From Microbispora hainanensis (GTDB lineage Bacteria; Actinomycetota; Actinomycetes; Streptosporangiales; Streptosporangiaceae), in assembly GCF_006874475.1 (NCBI RefSeq), contig NZ_VIRM01000037.1:1-64000 (forward strand): a stretch of DNA of 64,000 bases, given 5' to 3'. Every line of letters starts with the position of its first letter. Positions within the stretch are counted from its first letter, which is position 1. Below the pieces are notes generated by a model. That model made no database searches, was not told where the DNA came from, and was given only the letters and a program-made list of their open reading frames with translations. Both the position numbers and the translations under genes were made by a program. This document shows, piece after piece, positions 9,141 through 17,122 of this stretch.

Positions 9141-9189
9141 ATCCGTGCCGACCTATCCGTGCCGACCTATCCGTGCCGACCTATCCGTG
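9141..9189. repeat. 14-bp tandem repeat spanning the ABC ATPase stop codon
   Basis: Three and a half copies of atccgtgccgacct. The repeat covers the last dozen codons and the stop of the ATPase gene on the minus strand. As 14 is not a multiple of three, each unit is read in a different frame and copy-number change would alter the protein tail. Confidence 0.9.
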
Positions 9190-9977
9190 CTGCCAGGCGC
9201 GCCCGGCACGACCAGCGGGCCGCCCGTGACCGGGTCGGGCACGACGACGGAGGCGAGCCCGAAGACCTCCTGGACCAGGTCGCCGGTGATGACGTCGCCG
9301 GGTGCGCCCTGGGCGACGATCCGCCCCGCCTTCATGGCGATGAGGTGGTCGGCGTAGCGGGCGGCCTGGTTGAGGTCGTGCAGGACGACGACGACGGTCC
9401 GGCCGCGCTCCCGGTTGAGCTGCCGCACCAGGTCGAGCACCTCCACCTGGTGCGCGATGTCGAGGTAGGTCGTCGGCTCGTCGAGCAGCAGGAGGTCGGT
9501 GTCCTGGGCGAGGGCCATCGCGATCCAGGCCCGCTGACGCTGGCCGCCGGACAGCTCGTCGACCGGCCGCTCCGCGAGGTCGCCGGTCTCGGTGCGGTCC
9601 ATCGCCTCGGTGACGGCCTTCTCGTCCGCCTCCGTCCACTGCTGCCACCACTTGTGGTGGGGCTGCCGCCCGCGGGTGACGAGTTCGGAGACCGTGATCC
9701 CCTCCGGCGGCACCGGGGTCTGCGGCAGCAGCCCGATCTCCTGGGCGACGCGTTTGGTGGGGATGCGGGCCAGCTCGGTGCCGTCCAGCAGCACCGAGCC
9801 GCGCCGCGGCTTGAGCAGCCGGCCCAGCGCACGCAGGAGGGTGGACTTGCCGCACGCGTTGGGCCCGATGATGACGGTGACCTGCCCGTCCGGGATCTCC
9901 AGGTCGAGGCCGTCGACCACCGTACGGTCCTCGTACGTGAGCACGAGCCCTTCGGCCCTCAGGCGGTTTCCGGTCAT
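9153..9977 (-). CDS. iron-siderophore ABC transporter, ATP-binding protein (FecE/FhuC-type)
   Basis: 274 residues. Walker A is GPNACGKST (38-46), with Ala where Gly is usual; the signature LSGGQ is at 142-146, and Walker B LLLLDEPTTYLDI with the H-loop (VVVLHDLNQA) follows. These features define the FecE/FhuC class energising siderophore uptake. Its ATG overlaps the stop of the upstream permease by 4 bp (ATGA), so it is the last gene of the importer operon. The final residues are encoded by a 14-bp tandem repeat and are probably not conserved. Confidence 0.95.
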   Translation of the reverse strand: MTGNRLRAEGLVLTYEDRTVVDGLDLEIPDGQVTVIIGPNACGKSTLLRALGRLLKPRRGSVLLDGTELARIPTKRVAQEIGLLPQTPVPPEGITVSELVTRGRQPHHKWWQQWTEADEKAVTEAMDRTETGDLAERPVDELSGGQRQRAWIAMALAQDTDLLLLDEPTTYLDIAHQVEVLDLVRQLNRERGRTVVVVLHDLNQAARYADHLIAMKAGRIVAQGAPGDVITGDLVQEVFGLASVVVPDPVTGGPLVVPGAPGSTDRSARIGRHG

Positions 9978-11020
9978 GCTGGGCCTCCGGAACGGCTGCG
10001 AGTGCGGACGATCAGCCACATCAGATAGGGAGCTCCCACCACCGCGGTGAACACGCCGACCGGCAGCTCGATCGGGGAGAACAGCTTGCGGGCCAGCAGA
10101 TCCGCCACGGTCACGATCAGCGCGCCGGTCAGCGCGGAACCGAGCAGGGGGATCTGCGCGGTGCGCGACAGGCGGCGGGCGATCTGCGGGGCGAGCAGCG
10201 CGACGAAGTCGACCGGTCCCGCCGCGGCCGTCGCCACCGACGCCAGGACGACGCCGAGAACGATCAGGCCCAGGCGGACCCGGCCGAGCCGTACGCCGAG
10301 AGCGGTCGCCGTGTCGTCGTCGAACGACACCGAGCGCTGGGCCCGCGCCGCCCAGAGCAGCGCCGGCGTCAGCACGAGCAGGATCGAGGCGAGCGGCGCG
10401 GCGTGGTCGTAGCCGCGGCCGTTGAGCGACCCGGTGAGCCAGACCTTGGCCTGCTGGGCCACCAGGAAGTCGCCCTTGGTGAGGAACAACTGGGTCAGGG
10501 AACCCAGGGCCACCGAGATGCCGATGCCGATGAGCACGAAGCGGGAGGCGTGCAGGCCCCTGCGCCAGGCGAAGACGTAGACCAGCGCGGCGGCGGCCAG
10601 GCCCCCGACGATCGAGATGTACGGCAGGGTGTCGTACGCCGCGACGCCGAAGGTCATCGCGGCCACGGTCGCCGCGCCCGCGCCCTGGGTCACGCCGATC
10701 ACGTCCGGGCTGGCGAGCGGGTTGCGGGCCACGGTCTGGACGAAGGATCCGGCCAGGCCGAAGGCGGCGCCGGCGAGCAGGCCGACCGCGAGGCGGGGCA
10801 TCCGCAGGGTGCCGACCACGAACGCGTCGGGGCTCGGCTGCCCCCACAGCACCCGGACGACCTCCGCAGGACCGACGAACGACTCGCCCACGCACAGATA
10901 GGCGACGGCGGCCAGCGCGAGCGCCGCGCCGAGCAGGACGGCGACGAGGGCCGCCCTGCGGTGCAGCAGGAAGCTCGCCCGCCCCACGCGCAGGACGGCG
11001 AAGCCCACGGGGCGCGTCAT
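9974..11020 (-). CDS. iron-siderophore ABC transporter permease (FecCD family)
   Basis: 348 residues, about ten membrane helices. FecCD signatures are visible: RMPRLAVGLLAGAAFGLAG near residue 75, ARNPLASPDVIGVTQGA, and the late FVALLAPQIARRL coupling segment. It pairs with the adjacent permease to form the heterodimeric channel. Start and stop overlap both neighbours by 4 bp, which implies translational coupling. Confidence 0.95.
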   Translation of the reverse strand: MTRPVGFAVLRVGRASFLLHRRAALVAVLLGAALALAAVAYLCVGESFVGPAEVVRVLWGQPSPDAFVVGTLRMPRLAVGLLAGAAFGLAGSFVQTVARNPLASPDVIGVTQGAGAATVAAMTFGVAAYDTLPYISIVGGLAAAALVYVFAWRRGLHASRFVLIGIGISVALGSLTQLFLTKGDFLVAQQAKVWLTGSLNGRGYDHAAPLASILLVLTPALLWAARAQRSVSFDDDTATALGVRLGRVRLGLIVLGVVLASVATAAAGPVDFVALLAPQIARRLSRTAQIPLLGSALTGALIVTVADLLARKLFSPIELPVGVFTAVVGAPYLMWLIVRTRSRSGGPA

Positions 11021-12099
11021 GCCGCCACCGTCGCTTTCCTGCGTACGAGGGCGATCAGGAACGGCACGCCGAGCAGTGCGGTCGTGACCGCCACCGGCAC
11101 CTCCGAGGGCGGGAAGACGACGCGGCCGATGACGTCCGCGACCAGGAGCATCACGGGACCGAGCAGGGCCGCCGCGGGCAGCACCCAGCGGTGGTCGGTG
11201 CCCACGATGGCCCGCGCGATGTGCGGGACGGCCAGGCCGGTGAAGGCGATCGGACCGGCGGCGGCGACGGCGACGCCGGTCAGGACGGTGGCGCCGAGAC
11301 CCCCGAGGATCCGCAGCAGGGGGACGTTGTGGCCGAGCCCCTTCGCGACGTCCTCGCCGAGCGCGAGCGCGTCGAGCCCCCGGGCCATCGCGAGGACCAG
11401 CAGCAGCCCCGCGAGGAGGAACGGCCAGGTCTGACCGGCGATCTCGGCGCTCCGGCCGCTCAGCGAGCCGACATGCCAGAACCGGAACTCGTCGAGGGCT
11501 TGCGCGTCGGTCGTGGTGATGCCGGAGACCAGGGAGGCGAGCAGGGCGTTCATCGCGGTGCCGGCCAGGGCGAGCTTGACCGGGGTGGCGCCGCCGCGTC
11601 CGCCGCTGGCGATCACGTAGACGGCGACCGCCGCGATCCCCGCGCCCGCGAAGGCGAACCACACATAACCGGTCAGCGAGTGCACTCCGAGGAACGCGAT
11701 CGCGCACACCACGCCCACCGAGGCGCCCTGGCTGACGCCCAGGATGCCGGGCTCGGCGATGGGGTTGCGGGTGATGCCCTGCATGACCGTGCCGGCCACG
11801 GCGAGGGCGACGCCGGCCATCACCCCGATGAGGGTGCGGGGCACCCGCAACGACCGTACGACCTGGGCGTCGTCGCTGCCGCCGCCGTGCGTCAGCGCGT
11901 CGATCACCACGCTCGGCGCGATCTGGCGGCTGCCCACCGCGAGGCTGAGCAGCACGGCGAGGACCAGCAGCCCGGCGAGGGCCAGCAGGATCGCGCCCCC
12001 GGCGGCCGGACCGACACGGCGTCGGGTGACACGGCGAAGGGGGGCACGGCGAAGGGGGGCACGGCGAAGGGTGGCACGGCGAAGGGTGGCACGGGACAT
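11017..12099 (-). CDS. iron-siderophore ABC transporter permease (FecCD family)
   Basis: 360 residues from ATG 12099. FecCD motifs include RVPRTLIGVMAGVALAVAG, TRNPIAEPGILGVSQGAS and FTGLAVPHIARAIVG. The first 25 residues are a run of (A/V)xLRR units encoded by a 15-bp DNA tandem repeat and are unlike other permeases; the true start could lie after the repeat, though no better ribosome binding site is seen. It is the first of three overlapping genes (permease, permease, ATPase), 31 bp after the binding-protein gene. Confidence 0.93.
   Translation of the reverse strand: MSRATLRRATLRRAPLRRAPLRRVTRRRVGPAAGGAILLALAGLLVLAVLLSLAVGSRQIAPSVVIDALTHGGGSDDAQVVRSLRVPRTLIGVMAGVALAVAGTVMQGITRNPIAEPGILGVSQGASVGVVCAIAFLGVHSLTGYVWFAFAGAGIAAVAVYVIASGGRGGATPVKLALAGTAMNALLASLVSGITTTDAQALDEFRFWHVGSLSGRSAEIAGQTWPFLLAGLLLVLAMARGLDALALGEDVAKGLGHNVPLLRILGGLGATVLTGVAVAAAGPIAFTGLAVPHIARAIVGTDHRWVLPAAALLGPVMLLVADVIGRVVFPPSEVPVAVTTALLGVPFLIALVRRKATVAA
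12027..12094. repeat. 15-bp tandem repeat in the permease 5' end
   Basis: Four and a half units of (t/g)ggcacggcgaaggg. The unit length is a multiple of three, so on the minus strand it yields the repeated ATLRR/APLRR pentapeptide at the permease N-terminus. Confidence 0.9.
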
Positions 12100-12130
12100 T
12101 CGTTCGCTTTCTCGGAGAGCGGGACCGCGC

Positions 12131-13198
12131 CTACTTGACGAGGTACCGCTCCAGGTCGCCGACGACCTGCATGGCGGCGGTGACGCCGAGGCCGAGATAC
12201 CAGGTCTCGTCGGGGACCTCGTAGGCGTGCCCCGCCTTGACCGCCTTGAGGTTCTGCCACAGCGGGTTGCCCTGGACCGCCGCCTTGTTCGTGGCCTTCG
12301 GGTCGCCGTAGACGCCGGTGAAGATGACGTCCGCGTCCGCCTGGTCGATGTTCTCCGCGCTCACCTCGGCGGCGAGGTCGGGGATGTTCTGGTTGGCCGG
12401 GCGCGGGACGCCGGCGTCCTTGAGGATGGTGCCGATGAAGGAGGCGTTGGCGTAGAGCCGGATCACGCCGTTGGGCATGAAGCGCACCATCGAGACGACG
12501 GGCTTGTGGTCGCCCAGCTTCGCGCCGAGGGCCTTCACCTTGGCGTCATACTCGGCGAGCTTCGCCTTGGCCTCATCGGTCTTGTCGAGGGCGGCGGCGT
12601 TGAGGAGGTAGTTCTCCTTCCAGGTGAACCCGGGACGGATGGAGAACACGGTCGGGGCGATCTTCGACAGCTCGTCGTACTGCTCGGCGGCGCGCAACTG
12701 GCTGCCCAGGATGAGGTCCGGGTGCAGCCCGGCGATCGCCTCCAGGTTGAGGTTGTTGATCGTGCCGACGTTCTTCGGGGTGCCGGCGTCCTGCTTCAGG
12801 TAGGACGGCAGGTCGGGCGAGCCCTCGCTGGGCGCGAAGCCGACCGGCTTGACGCCCAGAGAGACGACGTTGTCGAGCTCTCCGACGTCCAGGACGACGA
12901 CCCGCTTGGGCTGGGCCTTGATCTCGGTCGTGCCCATGGCGTGGGTGATGGTGCGCGGCCACTCGCCCGGCTTGGCGGTGGTGCCCATCGCGGCGGTCTT
13001 CTCCGCGGCGGTGCCGAAGTCCGCGCCGCCCTTGGCGACGGCCTTGGCGGCGTCGGCGGCGGACGTGCTCGTGCCTCCGCCGCTTGCCGCGCCGCTGTCG
13101 GAGGAGGCGCCGCAGGCGACCAGTGAGAGGGCCACTGCGACGGCGCCGATACCGAGACCGATACCGCCGAGACCGATACCGCGGTGCCGGAGAGACAT
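12131..13198 (-). CDS. iron-siderophore ABC transporter substrate-binding lipoprotein
   Basis: 355 residues; gggag ribosome binding site before ATG 13198. A lipoprotein signal peptide ends at LSLVAC with Cys29 as the lipidated residue, followed by a Ser/Gly/Ala linker. The remainder is a periplasmic-binding (FecB/BtuF-type) fold with PKRVVVLDVGELDNVVSLG and LEAIAGLHPDLILG segments. It heads the operon of two permeases and an ATPase. An IdeR/DmdR-type iron box lies 28 bp upstream, so it should be repressed when iron is plentiful. Confidence 0.95.
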   Translation of the reverse strand: MSLRHRGIGLGGIGLGIGAVAVALSLVACGASSDSGAASGGGTSTSAADAAKAVAKGGADFGTAAEKTAAMGTTAKPGEWPRTITHAMGTTEIKAQPKRVVVLDVGELDNVVSLGVKPVGFAPSEGSPDLPSYLKQDAGTPKNVGTINNLNLEAIAGLHPDLILGSQLRAAEQYDELSKIAPTVFSIRPGFTWKENYLLNAAALDKTDEAKAKLAEYDAKVKALGAKLGDHKPVVSMVRFMPNGVIRLYANASFIGTILKDAGVPRPANQNIPDLAAEVSAENIDQADADVIFTGVYGDPKATNKAAVQGNPLWQNLKAVKAGHAYEVPDETWYLGLGVTAAMQVVGDLERYLVK

Positions 13199-13225
13199 AC
13201 GGGGGCTCCCTGCCGAGGGCTGAAT

Positions 13226-13244
13226 TTAGGTAAGCCTTACCTTA
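13226..13244 (-). promoter_or_regulatory. iron box (DtxR/IdeR/DmdR operator)
   Basis: ttaggtaagccttacctta is a 19-bp near-perfect palindrome closely matching the actinobacterial iron-box consensus (TTAGGTTAGGCTAACCTAA). Its position 28 bp before the binding-protein start suits repression of the siderophore importer. The rest of 13199-13401 shows no gene. Confidence 0.88.
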
Positions 13245-13401
13245 TAGGGAGATCCCCTTGGAGCGACAAGCCTGAAAAGTGTGGTTATGGTCACTGACAG
13301 CCGCCCGGCGCACCGGACCGTCGATTCGACCGCATCCCGCTGGTGATCTTCTTCGGGAAGAGGGCATATAGGGAGACAAAAGACCGTCCTTGGAGTCTCG
13401 C

Positions 13402-13980
13402 ATGGATATCGCCACCTTGCAGGCGCAGACCCGCCTGTACCTGCGCCAGAAGATCACCATGATGGTGAACAGGTATGTCGTCCATGCGGTGGACCCCGAC
13501 GGTTCGGAAGGCGAGGTCGTGGCCTTCGCCGAGCAGAAGCGGATGGCTCTCAAGGAGCAGGTGACGCTCTACACGGACGAGTCCCGGCAGACGGAGCTGG
13601 CCGGATTCAAGGCGCGCAAGGTCCTCGACCTCGCGGGCGAGTACGACGTGGTGGACGACGCGGGCAACCCGATCGGGACGTTCCGCAAGGATTTCGGCCG
13701 GTCGCTGCTCCGCTCGACCTGGCATCTCCAGCAGCCGGGACTGCCGACGCTCACCGGGCAGGAGCGGCGCCTGGCGGTCGCCCTGTTACGCCGGTTCTCC
13801 GACTCGCTGCAGTGGCTGCCGTACCACTTCGACTTCAGCATCGGCGCCTCGATCGCGTTCTCGGTCGACCGCAGGTGGGGCCTGCGCGACCGCTACGCCA
13901 TCGAGATCCACGATCCGCGCCTCGACCGCCGCCTGGTCATCGCCATGGCCGTCGCGCTCGACGCCCTCCAAGCCCGATAG
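13402..13980 (+). CDS. LURP-one-related/scramblase-like protein
   Basis: 192 residues from ATG 13402 (tggag six bases upstream; a TTG at 13390 is a weaker alternative). The protein shows the LURP-one/tubby-like pattern: RLYLRQKITMMVNRYVV, then alternating strands with FAEQKRMALKEQVTLYTD, KVLDLAGEYDVVD and GTFRKDFGRSLLRSTW, and a final long helix LVIAMAVALDALQ. Relatives are proposed to bind membranes or lipids; the bacterial role is unknown. The stop codon lies within a 10-bp tandem repeat. Confidence 0.8.
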   Translation: MDIATLQAQTRLYLRQKITMMVNRYVVHAVDPDGSEGEVVAFAEQKRMALKEQVTLYTDESRQTELAGFKARKVLDLAGEYDVVDDAGNPIGTFRKDFGRSLLRSTWHLQQPGLPTLTGQERRLAVALLRRFSDSLQWLPYHFDFSIGASIAFSVDRRWGLRDRYAIEIHDPRLDRRLVIAMAVALDALQAR

Positions 13981-14040
13981 AGCCCGATAGAGCCCGCTGG
14001 AGCCCGATGGAGCCCGATGGAGCCCCGCAGAGCCCTATAG
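13971..14040. repeat. 10-bp tandem repeat, seven copies, starting inside the preceding gene
   Basis: Seven units of agcccgatag/agcccgatgg. The first copy includes the last codons and the stop of the LURP-one-like gene; the others run into the rho leader. Just beyond is a short gagct/agctc hairpin with no T-run. Confidence 0.92.
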
Positions 14041-14216
14041 AGCTCGAAAAGCTCTCGGGGGAATTGCCGCGACACGTGCGCCTGTTATAGTCAGCGACAA
14101 GCCGTATGGTTCTGGCTCCGTCTCTGAGCCCATACGCGCCCAGCACAACCGGCCGGTCTTCCAGCTCCGGCCCCCTTCACGAATTTCGCGAGAATCCCGC
14201 TGCGGCCGGACGAACG

Positions 14217-14269
14217 CGCACACCCACCCACGCTCCACCCCTGCTTTAGCTCACACAACTCCAACACGA
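14217..14269 (+). promoter_or_regulatory. C-rich, G-poor leader of rho, candidate rut site
   Basis: In the 47 bases from 14221 there are about 25 C and only 3 G, in a genome where the two are usually balanced. This is the composition Rho prefers for loading. Its position directly before the rho ribosome binding site suggests autoregulation by early termination, as known for other rho genes. A possible -10 element (tatagt) lies near 14085. No leader ORF was recognised. Confidence 0.45.
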
Positions 14270-14277
14270 GGAGTCCC

Positions 14278-15420
14278 ATGACCACCACCACTCTCAGCGT
14301 TCCCAAGCAGCGCAGCGCTTCCCGCACCAGACAGGCCCGCACGAAGGACGCCCCGGCCATCGAGGTCACCGGCCTGCTCGACCGATCGGGCAGGAACACG
14401 GTGATCCGTACGAACGGCTACCTGCCCGGCCCGAAGGACGTGACCGTCCCGGCCGCGCTCGTGGACGCCCTCGACCTGCGCCGCGGCGACCACGTCCGCG
14501 GCGTCGCCCAGAACGGCATGCTCAGCTCCGTCGCGATCGTGAACGGCGAGCCCGTGGACACCGCGCGGCCGCACTTCGCCGACCTCGTGCCGATCTACCC
14601 CGACGAGCGGCTCCGCCTGGAGACGACGCGCAACGTGCTGACCACGCGGGTCATCGACCTGCTCGCACCGATCGGCAAGGGCCAGCGCGGTTTGATCGTC
14701 GCCCCGCCGAAGGCCGGCAAGACCATGATCCTCAAGGCCGTCGCGAACGCGATCATCACCAACCACCCCGAATGCCACCTCATGGTCGTCCTGGTGGACG
14801 AGCGGCCCGAGGAGGTCACGGACATGCGCGCGTCGGTCCGCGCCGAGGTGATCGCCTCGACCTTCGACCGTGCGCCGCAGGACCACGTCACCGCGGCCGA
14901 ACTCGCCGTCGAGCGGGCCAAGCGGCTCGTGGAGTCGGGCCGTGACGTGGTCGTGCTCATGGATTCGATCACCCGCCTCGGCCGGGCGTACAACATGGCC
15001 GCGCCGAGCGGCGGACGCGTGCTCACGGGCGGCATGGACGCCGGGGCCCTGCACCAGCCCAAGAAGGTGCTCGGCGCCGCCCGCAACATCGAGGGCGGCG
15101 GCTCGCTCACGATCCTCGCCACCGCGCTGGTCGAGACGGGCTCGAAGATGGACGACAACCTCTTCGAGGAGTTCAAGAGCACCGGCAACATGGAGCTGAA
15201 GCTGAGCCGGAGCCTGGCCGACCGCCGGATCTTCCCCGCCGTCGACGTCGTCGCCTCCGGCACGCGCCGCGAGGAGCTCCTGTTCGACCCCGCCGAGCTT
15301 CCCCTGGCGCACCGGCTCCGCCGGGCGCTGCACGACCAGGAGTCCATCGAGTCGTTCCTCACCTCGATGAAGAACACCGGGTCCAACGCCGAATTGCTTC
15401 TCGCCCTCCGGCGCGCATGA
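14278..15420 (+). CDS. rho: compact transcription termination factor Rho
   Basis: 380 residues; gaggag ribosome binding site before ATG 14278. Rho is a hexameric RNA helicase ending transcription. The cold-shock-like primary RNA site is retained (YLPGPKDVTVP, residues 48-58). Walker A APPKAGKT is at 142-149, Walker B is VVVLMDSITRLGRAYN, the Q-loop is SGGRVLTGGMDAGALHQPKK and the R-loop is KSTGNMELKLSR, so all catalytic elements look intact. The long Arg/Asp-rich N-terminal insertion typical of the main actinobacterial Rho is absent, which suggests this is a second, short Rho. The housekeeping rho is expected elsewhere. Confidence 0.92.
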   Translation: MTTTTLSVPKQRSASRTRQARTKDAPAIEVTGLLDRSGRNTVIRTNGYLPGPKDVTVPAALVDALDLRRGDHVRGVAQNGMLSSVAIVNGEPVDTARPHFADLVPIYPDERLRLETTRNVLTTRVIDLLAPIGKGQRGLIVAPPKAGKTMILKAVANAIITNHPECHLMVVLVDERPEEVTDMRASVRAEVIASTFDRAPQDHVTAAELAVERAKRLVESGRDVVVLMDSITRLGRAYNMAAPSGGRVLTGGMDAGALHQPKKVLGAARNIEGGGSLTILATALVETGSKMDDNLFEEFKSTGNMELKLSRSLADRRIFPAVDVVASGTRREELLFDPAELPLAHRLRRALHDQESIESFLTSMKNTGSNAELLLALRRA

Positions 15421-15487
15421 TGTGAGCACGGGAATGTGAGCACGGGAATGTGAGCACGGGAATGTGAGCACGGGAATGTGAGCACGG
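15421..15487. repeat. 14-bp tandem repeat immediately after the rho stop codon
   Basis: Almost five copies of tgtgagcacgggaa begin on the base after the rho stop. No hairpin terminator is seen between rho and the sigma factor gene, so the repeat occupies the 3' untranslated region. Confidence 0.92.
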
Positions 15488-15553
15488 AGACCAATCCCCT
15501 GCCTGGCCGGCTCCGAAGCACAGGCGAAAGCTGAAGGCGGCGGAGGAGGAGGC

Positions 15554-16168
15554 ATGGGCCCGAGGAGACCGACGGTGCGACCGGGGGACGGCGGACCGTC
15601 CGAGCACCGTGAACAGGCCGCCGACGGCGGGCTGGAAGGCTTACTCGTGCGGGTCGCCCGAGGCGACCACGCGGCGTTCGAGCAGATGTACGACCTGGTC
15701 GCGGGCCAGGTGTACGGGCTGGTGCTGCGGGTGCTGCGCGACCCGGCGCAGAGCGAGGAGGTCGCGCAGGACGTGCTGGTCGAGGTGTGGCGCAGCGCCG
15801 CCCGATATGAACCCGGCAGGGCGTCGGCGCGGGCCTGGGTGATGACGATCGCGCACCGCCGGGCCGTCGACCGGGTCCGCTCGGCACAGGCGGCGGTGAA
15901 CCGCGAGGATCGGGCGGCCCGGCTGGACGTACGGCGGCCCTTCGACGAGGTCTCCGACTCGGTGGAGAAGTCGCTGGAGCTGGAGCGGCTGCGCCGCTGC
16001 CTGAACGCGCTGACCGAGCTGCAGCGCGAGTCGGTGACGTTCGCCTACTACGACGGCTACTCCTACCGTGAGGTCGCCGAGCTGCTGAAGGTGCCGCTGG
16101 CGACCGTGAAGACCCGGATGCGCGACGGACTGATCCGGATGCGCGACTGCCTGGGGGTGGACCGATGA
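15554..16168 (+). CDS. sigK: ECF RNA polymerase sigma factor, SigK-like
   Basis: 204 residues with a strong ggaggagg ribosome binding site. Region 2 is visible (FEQMYDLVAGQVYGLVLRVL, then AQDVLVEVWRSAARYEP and ARAWVMTIAHRRAVDRVR), and region 4 ends with the helix-turn-helix YSYREVAELLKVPLATVKTR. The unusually polar first 25 residues may be dispensable. The next gene encodes an anti-sigma factor and overlaps by 4 bp (ATGA), the classic sigK-rskA arrangement. It probably directs the downstream DUF4331/TPR/NicO genes; its promoter motif was not identified. Confidence 0.92.
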   Translation: MGPRRPTVRPGDGGPSEHREQAADGGLEGLLVRVARGDHAAFEQMYDLVAGQVYGLVLRVLRDPAQSEEVAQDVLVEVWRSAARYEPGRASARAWVMTIAHRRAVDRVRSAQAAVNREDRAARLDVRRPFDEVSDSVEKSLELERLRRCLNALTELQRESVTFAYYDGYSYREVAELLKVPLATVKTRMRDGLIRMRDCLGVDR

Positions 16169-16953
16169 GCGAACCGCACACCCTGGCGGGCGCCTACGCG
16201 CTGGACGCCATCGACGACGATCTCGACCGGCGCAGGTTCGAGGAGCACCTGGCCGTCTGCGAGGAGTGCGCGCAGGAGGTGGCCGGCCTGGCGGAGGCAG
16301 CCGCCCGGCTGGGACAGGCCGTCGCCGTGGAACCGCCGCCGGGCATGCGAGCGGCGGTGATGGCCGAGATCGGCAGGGTACGCCAGCTCCCTCCGGCCGT
16401 CGCCGCCCCAGGACCCGCCCCAAGACCCGCCCCAATACGCGGCAGAAGACGCGACACAACAGCCCGCACACGACGGTGGCCGCGCGTCGCCGCGGGACTC
16501 GCCGCCGTGGGTGTGGCCGCGTCCCTGGTGCTCGGCGTGATCGCCGTACGCACGCAGGACGAGCTGGAACGGCTCCGGGCCGGCGACCGGCAGGTGGCCG
16601 CGGTGCTGGCGGCGCCGGACGCCCGCACGGCCTCGGGCTCGGTCTCGGGCACGGGGGCGGGCCGCGGAGCCACCGGAACCGTCGTGGTCTCCCCCTCCCA
16701 GGGCAGGCTGGTGTTCGTCTCGTCGGGGCTGTCCACGCTGCCGCCGTCGCGGACGTACCAGCTGTGGCGGATCGCGCCGGACGGCGTCGAGTCGGCCGGG
16801 CTGCTGCGCCCGGACGGCTCCGGGCACGTGCCGCCCGTGATCGTCGACGCCCGCGGAGGCGTCGAGAAGGTGGGCGTGACCGTGGAGCCGGCCGGCGGCT
16901 CCCGCCAGCCGACCACGCAGCCGATCCTGCTCCTGGACGTGCAGACGGCCTAA
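16165..16953 (+). CDS. rskA: anti-sigma factor RskA family
   Basis: 262 residues. The N-terminal zinc-binding anti-sigma motif is HLAVCEEC (HxxxCxxC) around residues 31-38. A single transmembrane helix (VAAGLAAVGVAASLVLGVIAV) follows near 115, then an extracytoplasmic RskA domain with LPPSRTYQLWRI. It should hold the sigma factor inactive at the membrane until a signal triggers proteolysis. The region before the helix contains short Pro/Ala repeats with matching DNA repeats (16411-16445). Confidence 0.92.
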   Translation: MSEPHTLAGAYALDAIDDDLDRRRFEEHLAVCEECAQEVAGLAEAAARLGQAVAVEPPPGMRAAVMAEIGRVRQLPPAVAAPGPAPRPAPIRGRRRDTTARTRRWPRVAAGLAAVGVAASLVLGVIAVRTQDELERLRAGDRQVAAVLAAPDARTASGSVSGTGAGRGATGTVVVSPSQGRLVFVSSGLSTLPPSRTYQLWRIAPDGVESAGLLRPDGSGHVPPVIVDARGGVEKVGVTVEPAGGSRQPTTQPILLLDVQTA

Positions 16954-16964
16954 GACACCCTGCG

Positions 16965-17026
16965 CCGGACGGCCCCCGGATTCCCTGAAAACCTCGAAAA
17001 ATCAGGGCAATCCGGGGGCCGTCCGG
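16965..17026 (+). terminator. long perfect stem-loop after rskA
   Basis: An 18-bp perfect outer stem plus a 6-bp inner stem (one-base bulge) encloses a 13-nt A-rich loop. It begins 12 bp after the rskA stop. There is no T-run, as is usual for actinobacterial terminators, but stem length and position support termination or mRNA 3'-end protection. Confidence 0.7.
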
Positions 17027-17122
17027 TGCCGAATGAGTGACGAGGAATCCGGCCGGATCCTTTCCCGACATCGACACACCGGCCACTCCCTTGGCCGGGA
17101 GCCCGAAAGGACCCAGGAGACC

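Noticed and set aside
15421-15487. Possible CRISPR array
   Set aside because: Repeat units are contiguous 14-mers without spacers; the same applies to all other tandem repeats here, and no cas genes are present.
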